64,000 nt of DNA from Paracoccus aeridis (GCF_004923205.2 NZ_SELD02000043.1:34175-98174), one strand, 5' to 3'; positions 17,657-28,097 are shown, numbered from the stretch's first letter. Numbers and translations: made by a program. The notes: a model not told the origin generated them from the letters alone.

Positions 17657-19423
17657 ATGAAGGCGGCAATCGTGACGACAATCGCGGCGGGTCTGGCCGC
17701 GGCGGCGATGCTGGCGGCCCCGGTCGCGGCCGAGCCGGTGGTGACCAAGCAGTATGACGACGGCGGCGTCTACGAGGGCACGTTCCGCAACGGCCGCCAG
17801 CACGGGCAGGGGTCCTACACGCTGCCGTCCGGCTACCGCTACGAAGGCGACTGGGTGGACGGGCAGATCGTCGGGCAGGGCCGCGCGACCTATCCCAACG
17901 GGTCCACCTACGAAGGGCATTTCGACGCCGGCAAGCCCAACGGCACCGGCAGGATCACCTATGCCGACGGCGGCACCTACGAAGGCGAGTGGGTGGATGG
18001 CGAGATCACCGGCCAGGGCACCGCCACCTACGCCAACGGCTCGACCTACACCGGCGGCTTCTCGGGCGCGCTGCACGACGGCAAGGGCACGCTGACGCAG
18101 CCCAACGGCTACCGCTACGAGGGCGACTGGATCCAGGGCGCCAAGGAAGGGACCGGCAGGATCACCTATCCCGACGGCTCGGTCTACGAGGGCGGGATGC
18201 TGGCGGGGATGCGCGCGGGGCAGGGCAAGCTCACCATGCCCGACGGGCTGGTCTACGAAGGCGTCTGGGCGGCGGGGCGGATGAACGGCACGGGCCGGCT
18301 CGTCCAGCCGGGCGGCGACGTCTACGAAGGCCAGATGAAGGACGACCAGCGCGAGGGCACCGGCACCGCCACCTACGCCAACGGCGACGTCTACACGGGC
18401 GGCTTCCGCGCCGACAAGCGCCACGGGCAGGGCACGTTCACCGGCACCGACGGCTATGTCTACGAGGGCGAGTGGGTCGACGGCCGGATGGAGGGGCAGG
18501 GCCGCGTGACCTTCCCCGACGGCTCGGTCTACGAGGGCGCGCTGGTGGCCGACCAGCCGCACGGGCAGGGCCGCATCACCTATCCCGACGGCGCGAGCTA
18601 CGACGGCAACTGGACCGCCGGCGTGATCGAAGGGCAGGGCCGCGCCACCTACGCCAACGGCATGGTCTACGAGGGCAGCTTCAAGGGCGCGCGCAACGAC
18701 GGGCAGGGGCGGATGACCTATCCCGACGGCTACGTCTACGAGGGCGCGTGGAAGGACGGCCAGCGCCACGGCGACGGCGTCGCGACCTATGCCGACGGCA
18801 CGACCTACGCGGGCGGCTTCGTCAACGGCATGCGCGAGGGGCAGGGGACGCTGACCACGAAGGACGGCTTCCGCTATGAAGGCGGCTGGCGGTCGGGAGA
18901 GATCGACGGCGAGGGTGTCGCCACCTACGCCAACGGCGACGTCTATTCCGGCAGCTTCGTCGCGGGCAAGCGGCAGGGGAACGGGGTGATGCGCTACGCC
19001 TCGGGGCAGGTGGCGCAGGGCGAATGGCAGCAGGACCAGCTGGCCACCCCGACGCTGGCCGAGCCGACGGCGGCGACCCCGACGCAGGCCGCGCCGACGC
19101 AGGCCGAACCGGCGAGCGCAGCCGCGGCTCCGCCCCGGGGTGATGCGGCGGTGACGCCGGCCGTTCCCGATGATTCCCCGGAACCGGCCCCGGCGGCAGA
19201 GACGGCCCCGCTGCCGTCGGCAAGTCCAGCCGCCCCCGTTCCGGCAGCACCGGCGCGAGGATCGGCGCCGGTCCCGGCCGATGTCCCCCCGTCCGAAGCC
19301 CCGACCCCGGCGGCAGGCGAGGCGCCGGGGGGCTCCGATGCACCCGCCGCCGACCCGACTGCCCCCGCGCCTGATTCCGTCCCCGGGACCGCCGTCCCGA
19401 CTGCCACCGCCCCGGCGGGCTGA
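17657..19423 (+). CDS. Exported protein with 19 MORN repeats and a Pro/Ala-rich tail
   Basis: 588 residues. A signal peptide (MKAAIVTTIAAGLAAAAML, cleavage near VAAEP) is followed from residue 36 by 19 consecutive 23-residue MORN repeats of the pattern YxGxWxxGxxxGxGxxTYxxG; the last (QVAQGEW) is degenerate. From about residue 460 the chain is a low-complexity Pro/Ala/Thr tail with no recognisable domain and no C-terminal anchor. MORN repeats form a flat beta-sheet that in other proteins binds lipids or partner proteins. No enzymatic domain is attached. The gene is monocistronic-looking between nadE (divergent) and petA. Function unknown; an envelope-organising or surface role is only a guess. 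Confidence 0.85.
   Translation: MKAAIVTTIAAGLAAAAMLAAPVAAEPVVTKQYDDGGVYEGTFRNGRQHGQGSYTLPSGYRYEGDWVDGQIVGQGRATYPNGSTYEGHFDAGKPNGTGRITYADGGTYEGEWVDGEITGQGTATYANGSTYTGGFSGALHDGKGTLTQPNGYRYEGDWIQGAKEGTGRITYPDGSVYEGGMLAGMRAGQGKLTMPDGLVYEGVWAAGRMNGTGRLVQPGGDVYEGQMKDDQREGTGTATYANGDVYTGGFRADKRHGQGTFTGTDGYVYEGEWVDGRMEGQGRVTFPDGSVYEGALVADQPHGQGRITYPDGASYDGNWTAGVIEGQGRATYANGMVYEGSFKGARNDGQGRMTYPDGYVYEGAWKDGQRHGDGVATYADGTTYAGGFVNGMREGQGTLTTKDGFRYEGGWRSGEIDGEGVATYANGDVYSGSFVAGKRQGNGVMRYASGQVAQGEWQQDQLATPTLAEPTAATPTQAAPTQAEPASAAAAPPRGDAAVTPAVPDDSPEPAPAAETAPLPSASPAAPVPAAPARGSAPVPADVPPSEAPTPAAGEAPGGSDAPAADPTAPAPDSVPGTAVPTATAPAG
17762..19038 (+). repeat. Coding tandem repeat, 19 units of 69 bp
   Basis: DNA-level periodicity of 69 bp that encodes the MORN repeats. 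Units are diverged, with no spacer-like unique segments, so the array has been under protein-level constraint rather than being a recent expansion. Confidence 0.85.
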
Positions 19424-19451
19424 CGCGGCAGGCGACACGGCGGCCGACAGC

Positions 19452-19477
19452 GGGCTGGCGCGGCGGGCTGGCGCGGC
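19452..19477 (+). repeat. 13-bp direct repeat, two copies
   Basis: GGGCTGGCGCGGC occurs twice without a gap in the space between the MORN gene and petA. No function is evident; it could be a simple duplication or part of a regulatory region. Confidence 0.5.
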
Positions 19478-19658
19478 GGCTCTGCCTGCACGCGCCCCCC
19501 GCGACGGGAATCCCACACTGCGACGTTATGCGCCTTCGCCTGCGGCTTGGCCGCTGGACGGGCCGAAACAAGGCCGCTAGAAGCGCTGACGCGAGGGCTG
19601 CAGTTTCTGCGGCCCGTTGACGTGTCGTACCGGCCCGCCCAAGGCCAGGAATTGGAGA

Positions 19659-20237
19659 ATGCCCGTGTCCCACGCAGACGACAACGCAGGAGATCACGGC
19701 ACCACCCGGAGGGACTTCCTCTACTACGCGACAGCCGGCGCCGGCGCGATCGCGGCGGGGGCTGCCGGCTGGACCCTGATCAACCAGATGAACCCCTCGG
19801 CCGACGTGCAGGCGTTGTCCTCGATCCAGGTCGACATCAGCGGGGTCACGGAAGGGACGCAGCTGACGGTCAAGTGGCTGGGCAAGCCGGTCTTCATCCG
19901 CCACCGCACGCCCGCCGAGATCGAGCAGGGCCGCGCCGACGACACCGCCGCGCTGATCGACCCGCTGGCCGAGAACGCCAACCGCCCCGACGAGCCCGCG
20001 CTGGACGCGAACCGCACGCTGGACGAGGAAGGCAAGTGGCTGGTCATGATCGGCGTCTGCACCCATCTCGGCTGCGTTCCGATCGGTGACGGCGCGGGCG
20101 ACTTCGGCGGCTGGTTCTGCCCGTGCCACGGCTCGCACTACGACACCGCCGGCCGCATCCGCCGCGGCCCGGCGCCGCAGAACCTGCACGTTCCCGTCGC
20201 GGCCTTCGTCAACGACACCACCATCCAGCTGGGCTGA
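19659..20237 (+). CDS. petA: Ubiquinol-cytochrome c reductase, Rieske iron-sulfur subunit
   Basis: 192-residue Rieske subunit of the cytochrome bc1 complex, which passes an electron from ubiquinol to cytochrome c1. The N-terminus has a twin-arginine pattern ([13 protein letters not shown]) followed by one transmembrane helix, the usual Tat-exported anchor. The 2Fe-2S ligands are in CTHLGC and CPCHGSHYD. The start at 19659 follows GGAG (19654-19657) very closely; the alternative upstream TTG is not conserved. First gene of petABC, with petB 13 bases downstream. Confidence 0.96.
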   Translation: MPVSHADDNAGDHGTTRRDFLYYATAGAGAIAAGAAGWTLINQMNPSADVQALSSIQVDISGVTEGTQLTVKWLGKPVFIRHRTPAEIEQGRADDTAALIDPLAENANRPDEPALDANRTLDEEGKWLVMIGVCTHLGCVPIGDGAGDFGGWFCPCHGSHYDTAGRIRRGPAPQNLHVPVAAFVNDTTIQLG

Positions 20238-20250
20238 GGAGACGCGACCA

Positions 20251-21576
20251 ATGGCCGGTATTCCCACGGAACACTACGAACCCAAGTCGCGGGCCGAGCG
20301 GTGGATCCACCGCCGCCTGCCGGTGGTGGAACTCATCGTCGACTTCGTCACCCTGCCCACGCCCAAGAACCTCAACTGGATGTGGATCTGGGGCATCATC
20401 CTGACCTTCTGCCTGGTGCTGCAGATCGTCACCGGCATCGTCCTGGCGATGCACTACACGCCGCATGTCGACCTGGCGTTCCGTTCGGTCGAGCACATCA
20501 TGCGCGACGTGAACGGCGGCTACATGCTGCGCTACCTGCACGCGAACGGCGCCTCGCTGTTCTTCTTCGCCGTGTACATGCACATCTTCCGCAACCTCTA
20601 CTACGGCAGCTACAAGCCCCCGCGCGAGATCACCTGGATCATCGGCATGCTGATCTACCTCGCCATGATGGCGACGGCGTTCATGGGCTACGTGCTGCCC
20701 TGGGGCCAGATGTCGTTCTGGGGCGCGACCGTGATCACCGGCCTGTTCGGCGCGATCCCGGGCATCGGGCCGTCGATCCAGGAATGGCTGCTGGGCGGCC
20801 CGGCCGTGGACAACGCCACGCTGAACCGCTTCTTCTCGCTTCACTACCTGCTGCCGTTCGTGATCGCCGCGCTGGTCGTCGTCCACTTCTGGGCGTTCCA
20901 CACTACCGGCAACAACAACCCGACCGGGATCGAGGTGCGCCGCACCTCGCGCGAGGAAGCCGACCGCGACACCGTGCCGTTCTTCCCCTACTTCGTGATC
21001 AAGGACCTGCTGGCGCTCGCCTTCATCCTGATCATCTTCTTCGCGATCGTGGGCTACATGCCCAACTACCTGGGCCACCCCGACAACTACGTCGAGGCGA
21101 ACCCGCTGGCGACGCCTGCGCACATCGTGCCGGAATGGTACTTCCTGCCGTTCTACGCGATCCTTCGCGCCTTCACCGCCGATGTCTGGGTCGTGCAGCT
21201 GGTCAACTTCCTGAGCTTCGGCATCATCGACGCCAAGTTCTTCGGGGTGCTGGCGATGTTCGGCGCGATCCTGGTGATGGCGCTGGTGCCGTGGCTGGAC
21301 ACGAGCCGGGTGCGCTCGGGCCGGTTCCGCCCGCAGTTCAAGTGGTGGTTCTGGCTCCTGGCCGTGGACTTCGTGGTGCTGACCTGGGTCGGCGCGCAGC
21401 CGGCGGAAGGTATCTATCCCTACATCTCGCTGATCGGCGCGGCCTACTGGTTCGCCTACTTCCTGGTGATCCTGCCGCTCCTCGGCGTGATCGAGCGCCC
21501 GGCGCCGATGCCCACCACGATCGAGCAGGACTTCGACGAACACTACCGGCCTTCGGCCGCCCATCCGGCCGAGTAA
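20251..21576 (+). CDS. petB: Cytochrome b of the bc1 complex
   Basis: 441-residue polytopic cytochrome b with eight expected helices and two b haems. Recognisable parts are [22 protein letters not shown], the Qo-site PEWYFLP motif, and haem-ligand His residues in [15 protein letters not shown] and [20 protein letters not shown]. The start at 20251 follows GAGGAG. It forms the ubiquinol-oxidising core with the Rieske protein and cytochrome c1. Full-length and undisturbed, slightly longer than mitochondrial forms as usual in this group. Confidence 0.97.
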   Translation: MAGIPTEHYEPKSRAERWIHRRLPVVELIVDFVTLPTPKNLNWMWIWGIILTFCLVLQIVTGIVLAMHYTPHVDLAFRSVEHIMRDVNGGYMLRYLHANGASLFFFAVYMHIFRNLYYGSYKPPREITWIIGMLIYLAMMATAFMGYVLPWGQMSFWGATVITGLFGAIPGIGPSIQEWLLGGPAVDNATLNRFFSLHYLLPFVIAALVVVHFWAFHTTGNNNPTGIEVRRTSREEADRDTVPFFPYFVIKDLLALAFILIIFFAIVGYMPNYLGHPDNYVEANPLATPAHIVPEWYFLPFYAILRAFTADVWVVQLVNFLSFGIIDAKFFGVLAMFGAILVMALVPWLDTSRVRSGRFRPQFKWWFWLLAVDFVVLTWVGAQPAEGIYPYISLIGAAYWFAYFLVILPLLGVIERPAPMPTTIEQDFDEHYRPSAAHPAE

Positions 21577-21589
21577 GGAGAGCGCAAAG

Positions 21590-23287
21590 ATGACCTTCAG
21601 AACCGTTACGCTGACGGCGGTCGCGGCGCTGTCCCTGGGCATGGCCGCAAGCCAGTCGCAGGCCCAGACGCAGACCGTCACCGTTCCCCTGAACGCACCC
21701 GGCACCGCCGCCCCCGCCCAGACCGGGCCGGGGACGGTCGTGACCCGCGGCTCGGACGGGGTCACCACGGTCGACACCGTGGGCGGCGTGCCCGCGGACG
21801 AGGTGGCGGCACCGGCAGGTGCCACGCCGCAGGGCGACGCGTCGCAGGAAACGCCCGGCGCGCTGGGCGGCGTGGCCGCGACCGGACCGGGCGCCGCGCC
21901 TGCGCCCGGCTCGATCGCCGACCCGCAGGCCAGCAGCGCCGATACGCTGGACCCGTCCGCGTCGGCCATGAGCCCATCCAGCATGACCCGCAGCGCTACG
22001 GTGGAATCCGGCGCCGGCAACGTCGTGTCGGGCACGACCGACGCCACCGCCGTCGGCGACGTGACCAGCACCGGCGCGCCCGCGCGCCTGCCGCAGCAGC
22101 CCAACGTCACGGAAGACGCGACGACCGAACCCAGCGCCGAAGTGACCGGCACGGACATCTCGGACACGGAATCGGCGGCCCGGCCCACGGCCGAGGGCGA
22201 GACGCCGGCGCCCCAGCTTTCGCAGGAAGAAGCGACCGAGGCCGCGCGGACCGGCACGGCCGCGCCCGACGGCGCGCCCGCCACCCCGACGCCCACCGGC
22301 TCGCCCGGGGAACCGCCGGCAGCCCCGAAGGAAGGGCTGCCCGCGTCCGCGACCGAGGAACAGGTCACCGCACCCGTTCCGGTCGGCACCGAGGCAGGCG
22401 AGCCCGCCCCCGGCGAGGCACCCGTAGCCGGTGCCGCACCCGAAGGCGCAGCTGACGGCGTTGGCGACACGCCGCCGGACGAACAGGTTCCCGCCGCCGC
22501 GCCCGAGGGGGGCGAGGACGCCCACGCCGCCGAAGCCGCCCCCGCCGCCGCGCACCACGCGCATGTCGAGGATGTGGACTTCTCGTTCGAGGGTCCGTTC
22601 GGCAGGTTCGACCAGTTCCAGCTGCAGCGCGGCCTTCAGGTCTACACCGAGGTCTGCTCGGCCTGCCACGGCATGAAGCAGGTCGCGATCCGCAGCCTCG
22701 CCGACGAAGGCGGCCCGGGCCTGCCGGAAAACCAGGTCCGCGCCTATGCCGCGCAGATGACGATCATGGACCCGGAAACCGGCGAGGAGCGTCCGCGCCT
22801 GCCGACCGACCACTTCCCGACCGTCACCGGCCTCGGCATGGGTCCCGACCTGTCGCTGATGGCCAAGGCGCGCGCCGGCTTCCACGGCCCCTACGGGACC
22901 GGGATCAGCCAGCTCGTGAACGGCATGGGCGGGCCGGAATACATCCACGCCATCCTGACCGGCTACACCGGCGAGCAGAAGGAAGAGGCAGGGTCGGTCC
23001 TCTACGAGAACACCGCCTTCGCCAGCGGCTGGATCGCGATGCCCCCGCCGCTGCAGGCCGACCAGGTGGCCTTCGCGGACGGCGCGCCCTCGGACGTGGA
23101 CAGCATGTCGATGGACGTGACCGCGTTCCTCATGTGGGCGGCCGAGCCGCACCTGATGGACCGCAAGCAGGTGGGCTTCGTGTCGGTGCTGTTCCTGATC
23201 GCGCTGACGGTGCTTCTGTACCTGACCAACCAGCGCCTGTGGTGGCCGCTCAAGCACCGCGCCGACCGGCTGAACGACGGCCGCTGA
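21590..23287 (+). CDS. petC: Cytochrome c1 with very long low-complexity N-terminal extension
   Basis: 565-residue cytochrome c1. A signal peptide ([20 protein letters not shown]) is followed by about 300 residues rich in Ala, Pro, Thr, Gly and Glu with no recognisable fold. The conserved protein begins near [14 protein letters not shown] (about 325). The haem c motif is CSACH at 356-360, the Met ligand region follows near WIAMPPPL, and one C-terminal transmembrane helix ends in [11 protein letters not shown]. Typical bacterial cytochrome c1 is about 260 residues; Paracoccus denitrificans is the known case with a shorter acidic extension of this kind. The frame is continuous from signal peptide to haem, so this is not a frameshift or artefactual fusion. 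AAGGAG precedes the start. Confidence 0.95.
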   Translation: MTFRTVTLTAVAALSLGMAASQSQAQTQTVTVPLNAPGTAAPAQTGPGTVVTRGSDGVTTVDTVGGVPADEVAAPAGATPQGDASQETPGALGGVAATGPGAAPAPGSIADPQASSADTLDPSASAMSPSSMTRSATVESGAGNVVSGTTDATAVGDVTSTGAPARLPQQPNVTEDATTEPSAEVTGTDISDTESAARPTAEGETPAPQLSQEEATEAARTGTAAPDGAPATPTPTGSPGEPPAAPKEGLPASATEEQVTAPVPVGTEAGEPAPGEAPVAGAAPEGAADGVGDTPPDEQVPAAAPEGGEDAHAAEAAPAAAHHAHVEDVDFSFEGPFGRFDQFQLQRGLQVYTEVCSACHGMKQVAIRSLADEGGPGLPENQVRAYAAQMTIMDPETGEERPRLPTDHFPTVTGLGMGPDLSLMAKARAGFHGPYGTGISQLVNGMGGPEYIHAILTGYTGEQKEEAGSVLYENTAFASGWIAMPPPLQADQVAFADGAPSDVDSMSMDVTAFLMWAAEPHLMDRKQVGFVSVLFLIALTVLLYLTNQRLWWPLKHRADRLNDGR

Positions 23288-23313
23288 GCCGCCGACACGG
23301 TTCGCTGAAACAG

Positions 23314-23338
23314 GAACGCGCCCCCCACGGGCGCGTTC
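23314..23338 (+). terminator. Terminator-like hairpin after petABC
   Basis: GAACGCGCCC (23314-23323) pairs perfectly with GGGCGCGTTC (23329-23338) across a 5-base loop, 26 bases after the petC stop and before the next gene. The following bases are only weakly T-rich. Position and strength make it the likely end of the bc1 operon transcript. Confidence 0.65.
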
Positions 23339-23359
23339 GTCCGTTCGGGGGCAGTCAGG

Positions 23360-24238
23360 ATGGCGATCTTCAACCTCGGCTCGATCAACGTCGACTATGT
23401 CTACCGCCTCGCCGCGCTCGCCGAACCCGGTGAGACGGTGGCGGCGCGGTCGCTGTCGCGCGGCCTGGGCGGCAAGGGCGCGAACCAGTCGATCGCCGCC
23501 GCCCGCGCAGGTGCGGCCGTGTGCCACATCGGCGCCATCGCGGAAAGCGACGCGTGGGTCGCGGAAATCCTCGGCGCCTCTGCCGTGGATGTGGCGGGGG
23601 TCGCGCGTCTGGCGGACGCGGCGACCGGCCACGCCATCATCATGGTCGACGAGCACGGCGAGAATGCCATCGTCATCCACCCCGGTGCCAACCGGGCGCT
23701 GGCCGAAGGCGACGTCCTGCAAGCGCTGTCGGGGATCGGCCCCGCCGACACGCTGCTGCTGCAGAACGAGACCTCGCACCAGCGCGCCGCGGCGGCCTTC
23801 GCGCGCAGGGCGGGGGCGCGGGTGATCTATTCCGCGGCGCCGTTCGACCTCGACGCGGTGCGCGAGGTGCTGCCCTTCGTCTCGATCCTCGCGGTCAACG
23901 CGGGCGAGGCCGCGCGGCTGCAGGCAGGCATCGACGCGCCGCTGCCGGTCGCGGGAATGCTGGTGACGATGGGCGCCGACGGGGCGGAATACCGCGATCT
24001 CGCGTCGGGCCGGGTCACGCGGCAGGCGGCCTTCCCGGTCACGCCGGTCGATACCACGGGCGCGGGCGACTGCTTCGCGGGGTGGTTCGCGGCCGGGCTG
24101 GACGCGGGGCTGGGCATCGACACGGCGCTGCGCCGCGCCGCCGCCGCCGCCGCGCTGCAGGTCACGCGGCCCGGCGCGGCCGATGCGATGCCGGCGCTGG
24201 ACGAGGTGATCGCCTTCCTCGACAAGGCCGGCCCCTGA
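23360..24238 (+). CDS. rbsK: Ribokinase-like PfkB family sugar kinase
   Basis: 292-residue PfkB-family kinase, most like ribokinase, which phosphorylates ribose at O5. The N-terminal GSINVDYVYRL and GLGGKGANQSIAAARAGA form the sugar-binding site. The C-terminal DTTGAGDCFAGWFAAGL contains the catalytic Asp and anion hole. It is not next to a ribose transporter, so the natural substrate could be another pentose or a nucleoside. It starts 22 bases after the bc1 terminator-like hairpin, so a separate promoter is expected. Confidence 0.85.
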   Translation: MAIFNLGSINVDYVYRLAALAEPGETVAARSLSRGLGGKGANQSIAAARAGAAVCHIGAIAESDAWVAEILGASAVDVAGVARLADAATGHAIIMVDEHGENAIVIHPGANRALAEGDVLQALSGIGPADTLLLQNETSHQRAAAAFARRAGARVIYSAAPFDLDAVREVLPFVSILAVNAGEAARLQAGIDAPLPVAGMLVTMGADGAEYRDLASGRVTRQAAFPVTPVDTTGAGDCFAGWFAAGLDAGLGIDTALRRAAAAAALQVTRPGAADAMPALDEVIAFLDKAGP

Positions 24239-24312
24239 CCGCGCGACCGGCCCGGGGCTTGTGACCCGCCCCCGTGCTTGTGACCGGCAGTGGCAGCGCC
24301 TATGTGCCGGAC

Positions 24313-25104
24313 ATGCGTATCCCGTTCCTGAAATCCGCGCCGACCGTGGCGGTGATCCGCCTGCACGGCACCATCGGCGCCGCCTCGCGCGGGGCCGGTC
24401 TGTCGGACGCGGCGCTTGCCCCGCTGCTGGCGCGCGCCTTCCGCAAGGGCGGCCCGCGCGCCGTCGCGCTGTCGATCAACTCGCCCGGCGGGTCGCCCGT
24501 GCAATCGTCGCTGATCGCCGCGCGCATCCGCCGCCTTGCCGACCGCCACAAGCTGCCGGTCCATGCCTTCGTCGAGGACGTGGCCGCCTCGGGCGGCTAC
24601 TGGCTCGCCACCGCCGCCGACGACATCTGGGCCGACCACAGTTCGGTCCTGGGATCAATCGGCGTGATCGCGGCGGGGTTCGGCTTTTCCGACCTGATCG
24701 CCCGCCACGGGATCGAACGGCGCGTCCATACCGCCGGCCGGTCCAAGTCGATGCTGGACCCGTTCCGCCCGGAATCGCCCGAGGACGTGGCCCGGCTCGA
24801 ACGGCTGATGCAGCCGATGCACGACGCCTTCAAGACGCAGGTGAGCGCCCGGCGCGGGAACCGGCTGGCACAGGGGACGGACCTGTTCACCGGCGACGTC
24901 TGGACCGGCGCGCAGGCGGTCGAGGTGGGGCTGGCCGACGGGATCGCGCATATGGAGCCGAAGCTGCGCGAGCTTTACGGCGACAAGGTGCGGCTGCGGC
25001 ACTATGGCGCGCGCAAGCCGTTCCTCCGCAGGCTGGGCATGTCCGCCGACGACCTCGTGGACGCCGTCCACGACCGGGTCGCCTGGCCGGGCACGGGACG
25101 CTGA
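24313..25104 (+). CDS. S49 family serine peptidase (SppA-like)
   Basis: 263-residue member of the S49 (signal peptide peptidase A) family, short form. The catalytic Ser is in VAASGGYWLA (about 92-97), and the general-base Lys is in AGRSKSMLDPF. SINSPGGS marks the oxyanion region. No obvious membrane anchor is present when the start is taken at 24313 (MRIPFLKSAP); an upstream in-frame start at 24274 adds 13 residues. It overlaps the next gene as TGATG, so the two are coupled. Role in protein turnover is inferred from family only. Confidence 0.88.
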   Translation: MRIPFLKSAPTVAVIRLHGTIGAASRGAGLSDAALAPLLARAFRKGGPRAVALSINSPGGSPVQSSLIAARIRRLADRHKLPVHAFVEDVAASGGYWLATAADDIWADHSSVLGSIGVIAAGFGFSDLIARHGIERRVHTAGRSKSMLDPFRPESPEDVARLERLMQPMHDAFKTQVSARRGNRLAQGTDLFTGDVWTGAQAVEVGLADGIAHMEPKLRELYGDKVRLRHYGARKPFLRRLGMSADDLVDAVHDRVAWPGTGR

Positions 25105-25907
25105 TGGCGCTCCGGGGCGCGGCGCTCGTCACCGGCGCGGGGCGCCGGCTGGGCCGCGCGATGGCGCTGGCGCTGGCGCGGCGTGGATACGACGTGGCCA
25201 TCCACTACCACCGCTCGGCCGAGGATGCCGAGCGGACGGCCGCGGATGCCCGCGCGCTGGGTGTTCGCGCCGCCACGCTGTGCGCGGACCTGCTGGACCT
25301 CGATCAGGTCGAGGCGCTGGTGCCCGCGGCGGTCGCGGAACTCGGCCCGCTCGGGGTTCTCGTGAACAATGCCTCGGTGTTCGAGCACGACCGGATCGAC
25401 ACGGCCACCCGGGAGTCGTGGGACCGCCACATCGGGTCGAACCTGCGGGCCCCGTTCGTCCTGTCGCAGCGTTTCGCGGCGCAACTCGCCCCCGACCAGC
25501 CACCCCCGCCGGGAACGGAGCGCGAGGCCGACGCCCTCATCGTCAACATGGTCGACCAGCGCGTCCTGAAGCCCACGCCCGAGTTCATGACCTACTCGCT
25601 TGCCAAGGCGGGCCTGTGGGCGCTGACGCGGACCATGGCGCAGGCGCTCGCCCCGCGCGTCCGGGTGAACGCGATCGGGCCCGGCCCCACGCTGCAAGGC
25701 GACCGGCAGAGCGACGATCACTTCCGCCGCCAGCGCGCCGGGACGATCCTCGAACGCGGCGCGGATGCGGGGGACGTGACGGCGGCGCTGGACTACCTGC
25801 TGTATGCGCGGGCGGTCACGGGACAGCTGATCTGCGTGGACGGCGGCCAGCATCTGGGTTGGCGCACGCCCGATGTCGTGGGGTCCGGTGGACGCGGAAT
25901 CGCTTGA
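25104..25907 (+). CDS. SDR family oxidoreductase, pteridine reductase/FolM-like
   Basis: 267-residue short-chain dehydrogenase. The nucleotide-binding turn is TGAGRRLGRA, a TGxxxRxG form typical of pteridine reductases and FolM-like dihydromonapterin reductases rather than TGxxxGxG. NNASVFE follows, and the catalytic Tyr-x3-Lys is YSLAKAG. The C-terminal GQLICVDGGQHL is standard. Coupled by TGATG to the S49 peptidase gene upstream. Substrate is not established; a pterin is the best guess. Confidence 0.85.
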   Translation: MALRGAALVTGAGRRLGRAMALALARRGYDVAIHYHRSAEDAERTAADARALGVRAATLCADLLDLDQVEALVPAAVAELGPLGVLVNNASVFEHDRIDTATRESWDRHIGSNLRAPFVLSQRFAAQLAPDQPPPPGTEREADALIVNMVDQRVLKPTPEFMTYSLAKAGLWALTRTMAQALAPRVRVNAIGPGPTLQGDRQSDDHFRRQRAGTILERGADAGDVTAALDYLLYARAVTGQLICVDGGQHLGWRTPDVVGSGGRGIA

Positions 25908-26189
25908 CGCCGGCGATGTTGTCCACCTGCCGCGCTGCGATCACGGAACCGTCGCGAATCCGTCAACGAAATCAGGTTGTTCGGACGGTGAGATAAAATA
26001 TCCTTTCACATCAATAGCTTGCAACACTGCCTAAAATGCAGGCAACCCGATGGAAGATCATCATATGTTGGACCGGGCGACCGTCGCCCCAAGTCCCTCC
26101 ACAGAGTTATCCCCAGAAACCGTGGACAGGAATCCGCTTGTCAGGCTGCCGCTCTTGCGGGGTGGCGCAGGAATCACTTTGTTGTCCCC

Positions 26190-28097
26190 ATGACCGACCA
26201 GCCCTCTATGGATAACACGCATGAGGCGAGCGGGCCGAACCCGCCGCCGCCCCAGAAAACAGGCCACAGGCTGATCGCGGATTACGTCCGCCGGCTGGAC
26301 AGCAGCCCCGGCGTCTACCGCATGCTCGATGCGCAGGGCGCGGTGCTGTACGTCGGGAAGGCGCGGAACCTCAAGGCGCGGGTGTCCAACTACGCCCGGC
26401 CGTCGGGCCACTCGGCCCGGATCGCGCGGATGATCCGCGACACAGCCAGCATGATGTTCCTGACCACGCGCACCGAGACCGAGGCGCTGTTGCTGGAACA
26501 GAACCTGATCAAGCAGCTGAAGCCGCGCTACAACGTGCTCTTGCGCGACGACAAGTCGTTCCCGAACATCCTCGTCGCCAAGTCGCACCCCTTTCCGCAG
26601 ATCAAGAAGCATCGCGGCGCGAAGTCTGAGCCGGGCGACTACTACGGCCCCTTCGCCAGCGCGGGCGCGGTGAACCGGACGCTGAACCAGCTGCAGCGCG
26701 TGTTCCTGCTGCGGTCCTGCACGGACGCGACGTTCTCGTCGCGCACGCGGCCATGCCTGCTGCACCAGATCAAGCGCTGCAGCGCGCCCTGCACCGGCCG
26801 GATCGAGCTTGAAGCCTACCTCGCGCTGGTCGCGGACGCCGAGCGGTTCCTGCAGGGCAAGACGACCGCGGTCCAGGCGAACCTCGCCGCCGAGATGGCG
26901 CGGGCGGCCGAGGACATGGAATACGAGCGCGCGGCGGCGCTGCGGGACCGGATCAAGGCGCTGACCTCGGTCCAGTCGGTGCAGGCGATCAACCCCAAGG
27001 GTGTGGCCGAGGCGGACGTGATCGCGCTCCACATGGAGGGCGGGCAGGCCTGCGTGCAGGTCTTCTTCATCCGTGGCAACCAGAGCTGGGGCAACCGCGA
27101 CTTCTACCCGAAACTCAACGGCGCCGAGTCCGCCGACGAGGTGATGGAGGCGTTCCTCGGCCAGTTCTACGACGGCAAGGTGCCACCGCGCATGATCCTG
27201 CTGAGCCACGGGATCGAGGACATGGACCTGATGACAGCGCTTCTGTCCGAACGCGCGGGCCGGCGGGTCGTGGTGGGGGTCCCGCAGCGGGGCGAAAAGG
27301 CGGAGCTGGTGGAGAACGCGCTGCGGAACGCGCGCGAAAGCCTGTCGCGGCGCATGTCGGAAAGCGCCGCCCAGCACAAGCTGCTGGAGGGGCTGGCCGA
27401 CGCCTTCGACCTGCCGGCGGTCCCGCGCCGGATCGAGGTCTACGACAACAGCCACATTCAGGGCTCGGCCCCGGTGGGCGGCATGGTCGTGGCGGGCCCC
27501 GAAGGCTGGATGAAGAGCCAGTACCGCAAGTTCAACATCAAGGGCACAGAGATCACCCCGGGCGACGACTTCGGGATGATGCGCGAGGTGCTGACGCGGC
27601 GCTTTCACCGTCTGCTGAAGGACGACCCGGACCGCGCGTCCGAGGCGTGGCCGGACCTGCTGCTGATCGACGGCGGCGCGGGGCAGGTGTCGGCCGTGCA
27701 GGGGATCCTCGCCGACCTGGGCGTCGACGACATCCCGATCATCGGGGTGGCGAAGGGGCAGGACCGGAACCACGGCAAGGAAGAATTCCACCGCCCGGGC
27801 CGCCCGCCCTTCGCGCTGCCGATGAACCATCCGGTGCTGTACTTCGTCCAGCGCCTGCGGGACGAGGCGCACCGCTGGGCGATTGGCACCCACCGCGCGC
27901 GGCGCACGAAGCAGGCGATGGCGAACCCGCTGGACGAGATCGCGGGCATCGGCGCGGCGCGCAAGCGCGCTCTGCTGGCGCATTTCGGAAGCGCCAAGGG
28001 CGTCGCCCGCGCGGGCCTGCCGGACCTGCAAGCGGTCGAAGGGATTTCCGAGACGATGGCCCGGACGATCCACGATCACTTCCACGGTCAGGGGTGA
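26190..28097 (+). CDS. uvrC: Excinuclease ABC subunit C
   Basis: 635-residue UvrC, the nuclease that makes both cuts in nucleotide excision repair with UvrA and UvrB. In order: GIY-YIG domain (SSPGVYRML ... [16 protein letters not shown], about 36-70), a Cys-rich region ([15 protein letters not shown]), the UVR domain binding UvrB ([18 protein letters not shown]), the RNase H-like domain ([20 protein letters not shown] ... LLIDGGAGQ) and C-terminal helix-hairpin-helix motifs ([13 protein letters not shown]). The start at 26190 gives a short variable lead as in related proteins. A notably AT-rich leader precedes it (see findings). Confidence 0.97.
   Translation: MTDQPSMDNTHEASGPNPPPPQKTGHRLIADYVRRLDSSPGVYRMLDAQGAVLYVGKARNLKARVSNYARPSGHSARIARMIRDTASMMFLTTRTETEALLLEQNLIKQLKPRYNVLLRDDKSFPNILVAKSHPFPQIKKHRGAKSEPGDYYGPFASAGAVNRTLNQLQRVFLLRSCTDATFSSRTRPCLLHQIKRCSAPCTGRIELEAYLALVADAERFLQGKTTAVQANLAAEMARAAEDMEYERAAALRDRIKALTSVQSVQAINPKGVAEADVIALHMEGGQACVQVFFIRGNQSWGNRDFYPKLNGAESADEVMEAFLGQFYDGKVPPRMILLSHGIEDMDLMTALLSERAGRRVVVGVPQRGEKAELVENALRNARESLSRRMSESAAQHKLLEGLADAFDLPAVPRRIEVYDNSHIQGSAPVGGMVVAGPEGWMKSQYRKFNIKGTEITPGDDFGMMREVLTRRFHRLLKDDPDRASEAWPDLLLIDGGAGQVSAVQGILADLGVDDIPIIGVAKGQDRNHGKEEFHRPGRPPFALPMNHPVLYFVQRLRDEAHRWAIGTHRARRTKQAMANPLDEIAGIGAARKRALLAHFGSAKGVARAGLPDLQAVEGISETMARTIHDHFHGQG

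Noticed and set aside
17762..19038. CRISPR-like or satellite repeat array
   Set aside because: The 69-bp period is coding, continuous and without unique spacers; it encodes MORN repeats.
19424..19658. Promoter for petABC
   Set aside because: A promoter is expected here, but no convincing -35/-10 pair could be picked out by eye.
21590..22560. Cytochrome c1 extension as a frameshift or gene-fusion artefact
   Set aside because: Signal peptide, extension and haem domain are in one frame, the ribosome site precedes the signal peptide, and a milder version is known in Paracoccus.
26107..26115. Single DnaA-box-like TTATCCCCA as a replication origin sign
   Set aside because: One imperfect box without a cluster, without dnaA/dnaN/parAB or other origin-associated genes nearby.
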